From Phytoactinopolyspora halotolerans (GTDB lineage Bacteria; Actinomycetota; Actinomycetes; Jiangellales; Jiangellaceae), in NCBI RefSeq assembly GCF_010550675.1, contig NZ_JAAGOA010000010.1, forward strand, positions 1 through 64,000: a stretch of DNA of 64,000 nucleotides, given 5' to 3'. Below the pieces are notes generated by a model. That model was not told the DNA's origin, searched no databases, and saw nothing but the letters and a program-made list of their open reading frames with translations. Positions 7,286-15,645 of this stretch are shown piece by piece (position 1 is the stretch's first letter; each line of letters starts with the position of its first letter). The translations under genes were made by a program, and so were the position numbers.

Positions 7286-9109
7286 ATGGCGCCGCGGATA
7301 GAGAGCCTCTCGGTCAGAAACCTGCGCTCTGTCGGTGATGAGCGTGTGACCGTCCGATTCCCAGAGAGCGGGGTCCTCGTACTGCTCGGCGAGAACAACG
7401 CCGGAAAGAGCAACGTCACCAGGGCATTGGACATCCTCTTTGGCGACACCTGGCCCGGCAGTCGACGGCTGGAGGACCACGACTTCCACGAACGCGACAG
7501 TGACGGGATCGCGGTCGAGGTCGGCGCTGCCGTGTCCGGCATCCCGTGCACGTACTGCAACGGCGGGGAAGTCGCGTACCTGAGCTGGTCGTACGACCCA
7601 CAGAATCCGTCGGAGGGCGGCAGCCCAGTTACGTACCGCTTCACATGCAGCAACCAGCGTTGCAACAGGTCCTACGTGAAGAACGAGATGCGGTCCGCGC
7701 TCTCTGCCGCTGTCCTCGACGCGGACCGCCGTCTCGACTACCAGCTCAGCTATGCGAGCAAGTACACAATGCTGTCGAAGCTGATGCACCGGTTCCACGA
7801 GCGTCTGCTCGCCGACCCCGTGAGAAAGCAACAGCTTGCCCAGGTCTTCTCCAGCCTGCTCGCGGAGTTCGGCGGTGTACCCGAGTTCGCCGAGTTCAAG
7901 CGGCTCCTCGCCGAGACTGCAGCGGATCTTGGGCAGAACCTGCCATACCGGCTCGACATCGATTTCAGCGCGTACGACCCGAGCAACTTCTTCCGGTCAC
8001 TGCGCATCCACCCGACGCTGTCGGGCGACGTGCGGAACTTCGACGAACTCGGCACGGGTCAGTCGCAGGTGTTGGCGCTCGCGTTCGCTTACGCGTATGC
8101 GATGGCCTACGGCCAGTCCGACGGGACGATCCTAGTCGTCGACGAACCTGAGGCCAACCTCCACCCGCTGGCCCAGCAGTGGCTCGCCACGCGCCTGAAT
8201 GGCCTGGCGGAACCGGGTCTCCAGGTGGTCCTCACGACTCACTCGCCGCACTTCGTCGATCTTGTCCATCCGGAGAACCTGGTCATGGTCCGCAAACAGG
8301 AGAACGGTGCCACCACTGTCATGCAGCGGACACGCGAAGAGTTGCGTCAGCTACTGCTTGGACGGGGCGCCCACCCGGAGCGAACCCATGCCGAAACCAT
8401 CGGTCCCTTCTACGCGGCCGGCGCAACTACGGAGATCATCAGCGGGCTCTTCGCCAGGCGCTGTGTCCTAGTCGAAGGACCGACGGAGGCTCTGGCACTC
8501 CCTGAACTGCTGCGAGCGCGAGGCCTTGATGTCCTTCAAGAGGGTATCGCGGTCGTCTCCGTCGAGGGCATCAGCAACATTGCCAAATGGCACAGGCTCT
8601 TCACCACACTCGGCATCGAGTGCTTTTGCGTGTTCGACACGGACTCGAACAAGACCGGGACGAACGCCAGAGACTTGCTCGCGAATCGCCAAGACATCAT
8701 GGCGGCGCTCGGACACGACGCAGACAAAGCGAAGGCCGAGAACCTCTCGACCCACCCCATCTCGGTCGAGGACGGCTACGCCACGCTGAACCCCAATTTC
8801 GAGGGTGCCTTGGCCGCGCTCTTCGGCGATCGATGGTCGGAGCTCTACGTGGATGCCGCGCCACTCGTGGGTGACTCGAAGTCCCTTCGCGCCCGCTACG
8901 CTGCCCAGCACCTGGGCGGCGGAGACTTCACCGGAGACGCAGCCGCCACGCTCGACGCACTCATCCAGGCGATCCGCGGGAAGCCCGCTGAACAGGCAGA
9001 CGCCAACGAGGCGAAAGAACCCGCGCCGGAACCGTCTGCCCCAGACCAGTCCAGTCCCGACTCCGTGGAGACGAGCGCTCCAACGACAGCTGACGAACCG
9101 CCTTTCTGA
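7286..9109 (+). CDS. OLD-family ATP-dependent endonuclease with a four-cysteine insert
   Basis: 607 residues. An ABC-type ATPase comes first: Walker A GENNAGKS (35-42), signature-like GTGQSQ (256-261), Walker B ILVVDEPEANLHP (282-294) and TTHSPH (317-322). A TOPRIM nuclease domain follows: LVEGPTE with Glu397, and Asp451/Asp453 in FDTDS. Proteins of this class include P2 OLD and GajA. Between the first ATPase strands lies CTYC (Cys88, Cys91) followed by CSNQRC (Cys121, Cys126), a possible zinc ribbon not typical of the family. The ATG at 7286 has GGAGG 5 nt upstream. No UvrD-like GajB helicase follows, so this is a stand-alone OLD, not Gabija. The acidic Pro/Glu-rich tail (~570-607) is probably disordered. 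Likely role: anti-phage or anti-plasmid defence. Confidence 0.85.
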   Translation: MAPRIESLSVRNLRSVGDERVTVRFPESGVLVLLGENNAGKSNVTRALDILFGDTWPGSRRLEDHDFHERDSDGIAVEVGAAVSGIPCTYCNGGEVAYLSWSYDPQNPSEGGSPVTYRFTCSNQRCNRSYVKNEMRSALSAAVLDADRRLDYQLSYASKYTMLSKLMHRFHERLLADPVRKQQLAQVFSSLLAEFGGVPEFAEFKRLLAETAADLGQNLPYRLDIDFSAYDPSNFFRSLRIHPTLSGDVRNFDELGTGQSQVLALAFAYAYAMAYGQSDGTILVVDEPEANLHPLAQQWLATRLNGLAEPGLQVVLTTHSPHFVDLVHPENLVMVRKQENGATTVMQRTREELRQLLLGRGAHPERTHAETIGPFYAAGATTEIISGLFARRCVLVEGPTEALALPELLRARGLDVLQEGIAVVSVEGISNIAKWHRLFTTLGIECFCVFDTDSNKTGTNARDLLANRQDIMAALGHDADKAKAENLSTHPISVEDGYATLNPNFEGALAALFGDRWSELYVDAAPLVGDSKSLRARYAAQHLGGGDFTGDAAATLDALIQAIRGKPAEQADANEAKEPAPEPSAPDQSSPDSVETSAPTTADEPPF

Positions 9110-9264
9110 CAACTGCGCCAGGGAGGCGCAGGTCGGCCTTTGCCCCTGTCATCGGCTAGATGAGGACGGCCTCGGCGACGCTGCGGAATCGTACGAGGGC
9201 GATACATCTCAAGCTTGTCGTCGTCTTACGGAGAACTTGGTTCTTCTCTCACTTCCATCCTTTC

Positions 9265-9363
9265 CGCTCGGACCACGGTCCGAGAGACATGGACAGAACC
9301 GCTCCACGTCTTAAACCTGCCCGGTCCGAGATATCAGTTCCTCCGATCCGCTCGAACCCCGGG
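9265..9363 (+). other. Repeat-rich gap upstream of the relaxase genes, candidate oriT
   Basis: The 365-nt gap 9110-9474 has no gene. It contains an 8-bp perfect inverted repeat CTCGGACC-AC-GGTCCGAG (9267-9284), a second copy of CGGTCCGAGA (9276-9285 and 9322-9331), and a longer imperfect repeat CCGCTCGGACCACGG / CCGCTCGAACCCCGG (9265-9279 and 9348-9362). MobF relaxases usually nick next to such repeats close to their own gene. Assignment as oriT is inference. Confidence 0.4.
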
Positions 9364-9474
9364 ACACGTCTGGCACCTCGAGCTCCGGCGATTCGGTTGT
9401 GCGCGTTCCTGGGGCTCCCTGTCTGGTAGAGGGCTCTGGTTTCAGCGCCCGGCCTACTGGCGGGAGGAGCTGCC

Positions 9475-9936
9475 ATGAATTCGATACGTGATGCTGCGGA
9501 TTCGATCCGTGTGGTGCTGCATGAGCATACCGAGTGGGACCTGTCGGAGCTCTACGCCGCACTCGGGGACGTTGACGAGTTGACGCGTGGCGTGCGATCC
9601 CTGTCTCGGCGGATTCGGTTGCACGTGGAGGCCCTGGCCAAGACGCCTGGGTTGCGGGTCGACGAGCTGGGCGAACCCACCGACCCCAGTACCTTGGCGC
9701 GGGAGGCCGCCAGGTCTCTGGCTGACGCCGATACCCACATGGCGAGCGCGAACCGGCAGTTCGGCGTGGCGTGGTCGCGGGTTGGGCGGCTCTACGTCCC
9801 CGACCACGCCCAGCCGGTGACACGCGCCGCACAGACACGTCGCGTCCTCTCGGCGCAATCCCCTGTCAGCGGGATTCTCCCAGCCTCTACGCGTCGGCCC
9901 CCACGGCGACGCCCGGACCTGCCGCCGAGCATGTGA
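9475..9936 (+). CDS. Small helical protein upstream of the relaxase, unknown
   Basis: 153 residues, no family recognised. Residues 1-115 are predicted mostly helical; the tail (~120-153) is rich in Arg and Pro. The ATG has GGAGGAG about 6 nt upstream. It ends 20 nt before the relaxase gene, so the two are probably one operon. Position, helical content and basic tail would fit an accessory relaxosome protein, but this is inference from context only. Confidence 0.65.
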   Translation: MNSIRDAADSIRVVLHEHTEWDLSELYAALGDVDELTRGVRSLSRRIRLHVEALAKTPGLRVDELGEPTDPSTLAREAARSLADADTHMASANRQFGVAWSRVGRLYVPDHAQPVTRAAQTRRVLSAQSPVSGILPASTRRPPRRRPDLPPSM

Positions 9937-9955
9937 CCGCGGGGGCGCCGCGGTC

Positions 9956-12900
9956 ATGATGTCGCTGAAGGAGTTGCACGCCGGTGACGGCTACACCTAT
10001 CTGCTTCGCCACGTGGTCGACGCCGAGGGCATGGCCGGGACGGTGTCGCCGCTGTCGCGGTACTACGCCGAGTCCGGTAACCCACCCGGATGGTGGATGG
10101 GCACCGGCCTCACCGGACTCGCCCACGGCAGCGGAATCGACGCTGGGTCAGTCGTGACTGAGGCGCAGATGGAGCGGCTGTTCAAACACGGCACCGACCC
10201 CGCCACCGCCGTACCCCTCGGTCGCCGGTTCGCGCAACCGAAGTCGTGGCGCGAGCGCGCAGACGCCCGCATCCACGCACTACCCACCGACCTGACCGGG
10301 CACGAGCGGGCGACCCGTATCGCGGCGATCGAGACGCAGGAACGCGACCGCCCGGCACGGCGGCCGGTGGCCGGGTTCGACTGCGTGTTCTCCCCACCGA
10401 AATCGGTGAGCGCGCTCTGGGCGCTCGCACCCGATCAGGTGCGCGCGCAGATCGAGCACGCCCACCACGACGCGCTCGCCGAGGTGTTGCGGGTGATCGA
10501 GCGTGACGTCGCCCGCACCCGCATCGGCACCCGTGGTGTCGCCCAGGTCGACACCCGCGGGGTCATCGCGACCGCGTTCGATCACTACGACTCCCGCGCC
10601 GGTGACCCGCAACTACACACCCATGTGGTGATCGCCAACCGTGTCCAGGGCCCGGACGGGTCCTGGCGCACCTTGGACTCGCGAGGGTCGTTGTTCCCGG
10701 CCGCGGTCGCGATGAGCGAGTTGTACGACACCCTGCTCGCCGACCACCTCACCCAAGAGCTGGGTGTCGGCTGGGAGCGGCGCGGCACACCACGCAAACC
10801 GAAGAACCAGTCCTGGGAGATCACCGGCATCCCCGACCAGCTGATCACAGAGTTCTCCCAACGCGCCCACGGCATCGAAGCGGTCAAAGACGATTTGATC
10901 GCCGCTTACCGGCAGGCGCACGGCCGCGACCCGGACGACGCCACGATCCTCCGGCTGCGACAGCAAGCCACCTACGCCACCCGCCCAGGCAAGCAGTTTC
11001 GCTCACTCGCCGAGATGAGCACCGACTGGCGCGCACGGGCGACTCACGTGCTCGGGAAAGATCCCGGCCAGTGGGCCGCTTCGCTCATCGATCGCGCGGC
11101 GGCTTCGCCGACGCACCCCAACTCCGTTGCGGGTTTGGTGGATCGACTCGCTACCGAGGCGCTCACCGAGTTGAGCACCGAGCGCTCGACCTGGCGCACC
11201 TGGAACATCCGGGCCGCCGCCGCGCGTGTCTCCATGCCCTACCGACTTCCCACGACATCGGACCGGGATTCGTTGATCGAGGCGATCACCCGCCGGGTGA
11301 TTGAACTGTCGGTCTGCATCACCCCACCCGAGCTCGCCGACACACCGAAAGTGTTCCGCCGCGCCGACGGCACCTCAGCGTTCCAACGCTCCCACGCCGA
11401 CGTCTACACCACCACGACCATTCTCACCGCCGAAAACCACCTGCTCGCCGCTGCCGAGTCCCTTACCGCGCCCGTGGTCGACGACGACGTCATACCGAAG
11501 ACGGTCACCGCGTCGACGTCGCGGCAAAGCACCCTGTCCGACGAGCAAAGCTCCGCTGTGGTAGCGATCGCGATTAGCGGCCGAGTGGTGGACGTACTGG
11601 TCGGGCCCGCAGGCAGCGGCAAGACCACCACCCTCGCCGCCCTGCGGAGTGTGTGGGAGGACCAGCACGGTGACGGTTCCGTCGTCGGTTTGGCTCCGTC
11701 CGCGGCAGCCGCCGACGTGCTGCGCGAGAGCCTGGGTATCGCGACCGAGAACACCACGAAATGGCTGCACGAATCCACCGGACCAGCAGCGGAACACCGG
11801 TTGCGTCGCGCCGCGCACATGCGTGAACGCCGCGCCGCCGCCCTCGCCGCCGGCAGGTCGACCGCGCCCTTCGACGCTGCACTCGCCCAGCTCAACGAAG
11901 CGACGCAGCGTTGGCGATTCCACGCAGGACAGCTCGTCATCGTCGACGAGGCATCCCTGGCCGGAACACTCACCCTCGACACGCTGCATGCGCAAGTCGA
12001 ACGGGCTGGGGCGAAGCTGCTGCTCGTCGGCGATCCAGCGCAGTTGTCCGCCGTCGACGCGGGCGGCGCATTCGGCCTCCTGGCCCGCCACCTCGGCGAC
12101 CATGCTCCGCAGCTGACCGGCGTGCGGCGGTTCACCCATGCCTGGGAACGCGACGCCACCATCCGCCTCCGCCAAGGTGACACCGACGTCGTCGACACCT
12201 ATCTCCAGCACGACCGGGTCCATTCCGGTGACAGCGAAGAGGCCGTTGACGCTGCGTACGACGCCTGGAGGGTCGACATGGCCGCCGGCCTCACGTCGTT
12301 GTTGATCGCCGCGGACGCGTCCACCGTGCGGGACCTCAACGCCCGCGCCCGCGCCGATCGCGTGACCGCCGGTGACATCGAACCCGACGGTGTCGCGTTG
12401 CATGACGGCACCACGGCGGGCCGTGGGGACAGGGTCGTGACCCGCCGCAACAACCGGAATCTGGTGACCGGGGCAAGGTCGTGGGTGAAGAACGGCGACC
12501 ACTGGACCGTCCAGCACCGCCACGACGACGGCTCCCTCACCGTCACCCGCGCCGCTGGCGGCCATGCAGTCACGCTCCCGGCCGCATATGTGGCCGAGCA
12601 TGTCGAACTCGGCTACGCCACCACCACCCACCGAGCACAGGGCGCCACCGTCGACACCGCCCACACCATCGTCGACCCCATCGCCACGACACGGGAATCG
12701 CTGTACGTGGGGATGACCCGCGGGCGGCACGCCAACACCGCCTACGTCATCACCGACCACGACGACGAGCTCCCCGACGGTCTGGTCCGCGACGCCGGCG
12801 GCGTCCTCGTCGACGTGATCCGCCGCACAGGTGCCGAGCTGTCCGCCCGCGAAACCATCACCGCCGAGCAGGACCACGCCACCACCATCGCCCGCCTCGC

Positions 12901-13609
12901 CGCCGAGTACGACACCCTCGCCCGCGAAGCCGCCACCCACCACTGGACCGGCCTCCTCAGCACCTACCCACTCCCCGACGCCGACGCGGCGGGGTCACCT
13001 GCCTACGCCGCACTCGTCTCCGCGATGCGCCGCGCCGACGCCCACGGCCTCAACCCCACGACGCTCCTACCGCGCCTGGCGGACCGGGACGAACTCCACG
13101 CCAACGACGACCCGCTCGACCTGCTTGGCCGTCGCCTGGAAGAGGTCACCGATCGTGCCGCCGCCACCGGGCGCGCCCGCACGCGCGGACGCATGATCGT
13201 CGGGCTCATCCCCGCTGCCACCCACGTCGTCGACCCCGAGATGCGGAGAGCGCTCGACGAAAGAGAGGCCCTCATCGAGCACCGAGCCGCAGCGTTGGTC
13301 CAGCAAGCCATCACTGAACGGTCACCCTGGCTCACCGGCATCGGTCCTGCACCGCCAAACCCGCAGCAGCGGAAACATTGGATGCGCTGTGTCACCACCA
13401 TCGCCGCCTACCGCGAACGCCACGAAATCACCGGCCCGGACGCCCTCGGCGATCAGCATCGCCGTGACGACTGGGCCTACCGCAGCGACCGACGGCGCGC
13501 CGCCGAAGCACTCCACGCTGTCCGACACGCTTCTGCAGCTGTGGACACGCTGGCTGGTGGAATCGCCCATGAGAGGAGGCCCATCCGCATCAGCGGCCCT
13601 GCCCTCTAG
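9956..13609 (+). CDS. MobF-type conjugative relaxase with C-terminal helicase
   Basis: 1217 residues. The TrwC-type relaxase domain is N-terminal: His210 in AFDHYDS and His221/His223 in QLHTHVV form the metal-binding histidine triad. Candidate nucleophile tyrosines lie near residues 13-15 and 37-38. A superfamily 1 helicase (RecD2/TraI-like) follows with Walker A GPAGSGKT (550-557), Walker B IVDEAS (~661), GDPAQLSAV, and the C-terminal THRAQGATVD and GMTRGRH motifs. It nicks the transfer origin, stays attached to the strand and unwinds it. ATG at 9956; Met2 is an equivalent start. No coupling protein is adjacent. GC is very high, unlike the defence cargo. Confidence 0.93.
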   Translation: MMSLKELHAGDGYTYLLRHVVDAEGMAGTVSPLSRYYAESGNPPGWWMGTGLTGLAHGSGIDAGSVVTEAQMERLFKHGTDPATAVPLGRRFAQPKSWRERADARIHALPTDLTGHERATRIAAIETQERDRPARRPVAGFDCVFSPPKSVSALWALAPDQVRAQIEHAHHDALAEVLRVIERDVARTRIGTRGVAQVDTRGVIATAFDHYDSRAGDPQLHTHVVIANRVQGPDGSWRTLDSRGSLFPAAVAMSELYDTLLADHLTQELGVGWERRGTPRKPKNQSWEITGIPDQLITEFSQRAHGIEAVKDDLIAAYRQAHGRDPDDATILRLRQQATYATRPGKQFRSLAEMSTDWRARATHVLGKDPGQWAASLIDRAAASPTHPNSVAGLVDRLATEALTELSTERSTWRTWNIRAAAARVSMPYRLPTTSDRDSLIEAITRRVIELSVCITPPELADTPKVFRRADGTSAFQRSHADVYTTTTILTAENHLLAAAESLTAPVVDDDVIPKTVTASTSRQSTLSDEQSSAVVAIAISGRVVDVLVGPAGSGKTTTLAALRSVWEDQHGDGSVVGLAPSAAAADVLRESLGIATENTTKWLHESTGPAAEHRLRRAAHMRERRAAALAAGRSTAPFDAALAQLNEATQRWRFHAGQLVIVDEASLAGTLTLDTLHAQVERAGAKLLLVGDPAQLSAVDAGGAFGLLARHLGDHAPQLTGVRRFTHAWERDATIRLRQGDTDVVDTYLQHDRVHSGDSEEAVDAAYDAWRVDMAAGLTSLLIAADASTVRDLNARARADRVTAGDIEPDGVALHDGTTAGRGDRVVTRRNNRNLVTGARSWVKNGDHWTVQHRHDDGSLTVTRAAGGHAVTLPAAYVAEHVELGYATTTHRAQGATVDTAHTIVDPIATTRESLYVGMTRGRHANTAYVITDHDDELPDGLVRDAGGVLVDVIRRTGAELSARETITAEQDHATTIARLAAEYDTLAREAATHHWTGLLSTYPLPDADAAGSPAYAALVSAMRRADAHGLNPTTLLPRLADRDELHANDDPLDLLGRRLEEVTDRAAATGRARTRGRMIVGLIPAATHVVDPEMRRALDEREALIEHRAAALVQQAITERSPWLTGIGPAPPNPQQRKHWMRCVTTIAAYRERHEITGPDALGDQHRRDDWAYRSDRRRAAEALHAVRHASAAVDTLAGGIAHERRPIRISGPAL

Positions 13610-13615
13610 GGCAGG
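13598..13615. terminator. Hairpin at the end of the relaxase gene
   Basis: Perfect 8-bp arms CCTGCCCT / AGGGCAGG with a 2-nt loop. It spans the relaxase stop codon and lies between convergent genes (the HTH gene ends at 13659), so it could serve both directions. No U-run is visible. Confidence 0.45.
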
Positions 13616-13658
13616 CGCATCCTCAGAGGTGGATCAGCACAGCGCCGGGGGTCCGGAG

Positions 13659-13856
13659 TCAGGGCTTTCGTCGCTGGCTGGGCCGGTCCTGGTGCCACGT
13701 CTTGATTGTCGATGCCCACCACAACGGGCCTACCGCCGGCCGGAAATCCGGGTCCGGCATCTGACCGCGGCTGAGGTACGTGCGCACCGCGTTCGGGGTG
13801 ACCCCAATGTATGCGGCAACCTCTGTAACGCTCCAGATCTCGTCGTCCTCGGCCAC
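13659..13856 (-). CDS. Small helix-turn-helix DNA-binding protein
   Basis: 65 residues. The pattern WSVTEVAAYIGVTPNAVRTYL is a MerR/excisionase-type helix-turn-helix, followed by a wing-like segment with GPLWWAS. The GTG at 13856 was chosen because AGGGTGG lies about 8 nt upstream and the domain starts directly after; an ATG at 13970 would add a low-complexity Arg-rich leader. It faces the relaxase gene tail to tail. It resembles a second excisionase or a repressor of the element's transfer genes; which is not clear. Confidence 0.7.
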   Translation of the reverse strand: MAEDDEIWSVTEVAAYIGVTPNAVRTYLSRGQMPDPDFRPAVGPLWWASTIKTWHQDRPSQRRKP

Positions 13857-14095
13857 GGCAAGCCACCCTAGTATGCTGCGTTGCGCTGTACTGCTAATCG
13901 CAGTATCGTGACGGTGCCGCCGCCTTGGACCGTCTCCATGTGATGCCGGCCGTTGGCGACGACGCGTCATAACCGAATAGGCGGGACCGCCCGGAGTCAG
14001 CAGCTCCGAACGGTCCCTTGATCCCCACCAGAACCAGCCTGGAGGAGACCCGTGAGTACGCTACCCAACCATGCCCGGTTGTGCGGTGACCGGCC

Positions 14096-14356
14096 ATGAC
14101 CCACGCCTCGCCCGAACCGTTCGACCCGCATACTGGCCCGCCTGGCTACGTCTACCATAAGCTCGCCGACCACATCGCTACGCTCATCAATGCAGGTACG
14201 TTGAAGCCCGGCACGCGGCTCCCCGCCGAGGCGGAGCTGGCACGCACGTACGACGTCTCCGTCGGGACGCTGCGCCACGCCGTTCGCGACCTCTGCGCAC
14301 GCGGGCTGGTCGTCAAGATCCCCGCCAAGGGCACCTACGTCGCTGGAAGTAGGTGA
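14096..14356 (+). CDS. GntR-type winged-helix repressor without effector domain
   Basis: 86 residues, essentially a bare GntR winged helix: YHKLADHIATLI, GTRLPAEAELARTYDVSVGTLRHAV and a wing ending KGTYVAG. No ligand-binding domain is present. Small GntR proteins of this kind (KorSA of pSAM2-type elements) control transfer and excision genes in actinobacterial integrative elements, which suits its place here. It lies 7 nt before the next gene, probably in one operon. The ATG at 14096 has no strong ribosome site. Confidence 0.8.
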   Translation: MTHASPEPFDPHTGPPGYVYHKLADHIATLINAGTLKPGTRLPAEAELARTYDVSVGTLRHAVRDLCARGLVVKIPAKGTYVAGSR

Positions 14357-14362
14357 CCGGCG

Positions 14363-14761
14363 ATGGAACAACATACGTTCACCTGCACCGCGACCCGAAA
14401 TGACCGAAGCTGGTTCATCCAATGCGATCAGCTCCCGGCCGCTTGCACCATAGTGAGGATCCTCACCCAAGCCGCTCCGCAGATGAAGCGAGCGCTCGCC
14501 GCCAGCCTCGCCGTGCCCGAAGACCAGGTCGCCGTTGACGTCCGGCCTGTCTTACCCACGGCCGTTCACGAGCACCTCAACCTTGCCAAACAACTCCGCC
14601 GGACGGCAGCTAAGGCCAATCACGCAGCAGCCGTCCACACACGCACAGCCGCGCACATCCTCAACAAAGAGGGACTCTCACTCCGGGACATCGGAACCGC
14701 CCTCGGAGTTTCCCATCAACGCGCCCATCAGTTACTCAGTCCGAAGCAGGTGAAGTCATGA
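14363..14761 (+). CDS. Protein with HicB-like N-terminus and C-terminal HTH, function unknown
   Basis: 132 residues. The N-terminal ~60 residues (strand-rich, WFIQCDQLP, then an Ala-rich helix) resemble HicB-type antitoxin folds. The C-terminal part has LSLRDIGTALGVSHQRAHQLL, a sigma-region-4-like helix-turn-helix. It follows the GntR gene by 7 nt. No HicA toxin is adjacent, so it is more likely a DNA-binding regulator than an antitoxin. The family assignment is by eye. Confidence 0.6.
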   Translation: MEQHTFTCTATRNDRSWFIQCDQLPAACTIVRILTQAAPQMKRALAASLAVPEDQVAVDVRPVLPTAVHEHLNLAKQLRRTAAKANHAAAVHTRTAAHILNKEGLSLRDIGTALGVSHQRAHQLLSPKQVKS

Positions 14762-14856
14762 CGACAGCACCGTGGACGCGAGTACCGGCACGGCGGAGCA
14801 ACACTCGTGAAGTCGCGCTATCGATCCACGACTCCCGATCCAAGTACACTGCTCGC

Positions 14857-15069
14857 ATGAGCGGAGAACGCGAGGAGTTGGCGCGGCTCGTCGAGGAGAT
14901 CCCCGATGAGCAGGTTCCGCGTGCGCTCGCAGAAATGCGCAAGCACCTCCGCCCCGTCCGAAACCGTCCATGGCCGCCCGCGTGGTTCGGGAGCGCACCA
15001 GGCGACGGCACCGCAGTCGGGGCGAACAGCGAAGAGCACCTCGCCGACGGGTTCGGCCAGTACAAGTGA
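14857..15069 (+). CDS. VapB-like antitoxin
   Basis: 70 residues, MSGEREELARLVEEIP onward, with the RPWPPAWFG motif common in antitoxins paired with actinobacterial PIN toxins. Its TGA (15067-15069) overlaps the GTG start of the toxin. The ATG at 14857 is chosen over an upstream in-frame ATG at 14758, which overlaps the previous gene. TACACT lies 6 nt before this ATG and could be a -10 box, giving a leaderless mRNA. The C-terminus (ADGFGQYK) would be the toxin-binding tail. Confidence 0.75.
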   Translation: MSGEREELARLVEEIPDEQVPRALAEMRKHLRPVRNRPWPPAWFGSAPGDGTAVGANSEEHLADGFGQYK

Positions 15070-15485
15070 TCGTATGCGACACGGGCCCGTTGGTCGCGGC
15101 AGCATTGTCGAAGGACCCGGATCATCACCGATGCGTAGAACTATTCACCGGCCTACACCTCGCCCAGCGCGAGATGATCATTCCCAGCCCGGTAATCGCT
15201 GAAGTCGGGTACCTCCTGGCAACCAAGGCCAGCCCGCACGTTGAGGCTGGCTTTCTAGAGTCGCTGGCCAACGAAGACTTCCACGTTGAAGAACTCAAGG
15301 TCAGCGACTACTCGCGCATGGCCGAACTCGTCGAGCAGTACGCCGACCTCCCACTAGGGACAACCGACGCCGCGGTCCTCACAGTGACAGAGAGACTCAA
15401 TATTCAAGAGCTAGCGACGCTCGATCTGCGACATTTCAACGTGGTCAGACCCAAGCACGTCAAAGCACTGACGTTGTTGCCGTAG
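15066..15485 (+). CDS. VapC-like PIN-domain ribonuclease toxin
   Basis: 139 residues. The acidic PIN residues are present: Asp5 (VCDTGPLV), Glu46 (VIAEVGYL), Asp101 (GTTDAAV) and Asp120 (TLDLRHF). VapC toxins cleave tRNA or rRNA when freed from VapB. Start is GTG at 15066, in a GTGA overlap with the antitoxin stop. It probably stabilises the element and may also act on infection. Confidence 0.88.
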   Translation: MIVCDTGPLVAAALSKDPDHHRCVELFTGLHLAQREMIIPSPVIAEVGYLLATKASPHVEAGFLESLANEDFHVEELKVSDYSRMAELVEQYADLPLGTTDAAVLTVTERLNIQELATLDLRHFNVVRPKHVKALTLLP

Positions 15486-15645
15486 ACGGAGGAGATTCGG
15501 CTCTCACGAAATCCGTGAGGGATCTCCGAAGCTTGGCCGCATGCGCACTCTTGGAGTGGCCAAGCGAGGCGAGGGCGACTGAGAACACCATAATATTAGG
15601 CAATGACCCCCGAGCCGCCCACCCACCGAATGGAGAGAGCCACCC

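Noticed and set aside
7286-9109. Gabija system (GajA-GajB)
   Set aside because: The OLD-type protein fits GajA, but the next genes are a small helical protein and a relaxase. No UvrD-like GajB is present on either side within the element.
11375-12943. 522-codon minus-strand open frame inside the relaxase gene
   Set aside because: It is Gly/Val-rich with no domain and lies entirely opposite clear relaxase-helicase motifs.
14363-15485. HicAB or a tripartite toxin-antitoxin operon
   Set aside because: The 132-aa protein has a HicB-like start but no HicA; the VapB-VapC pair is complete on its own.
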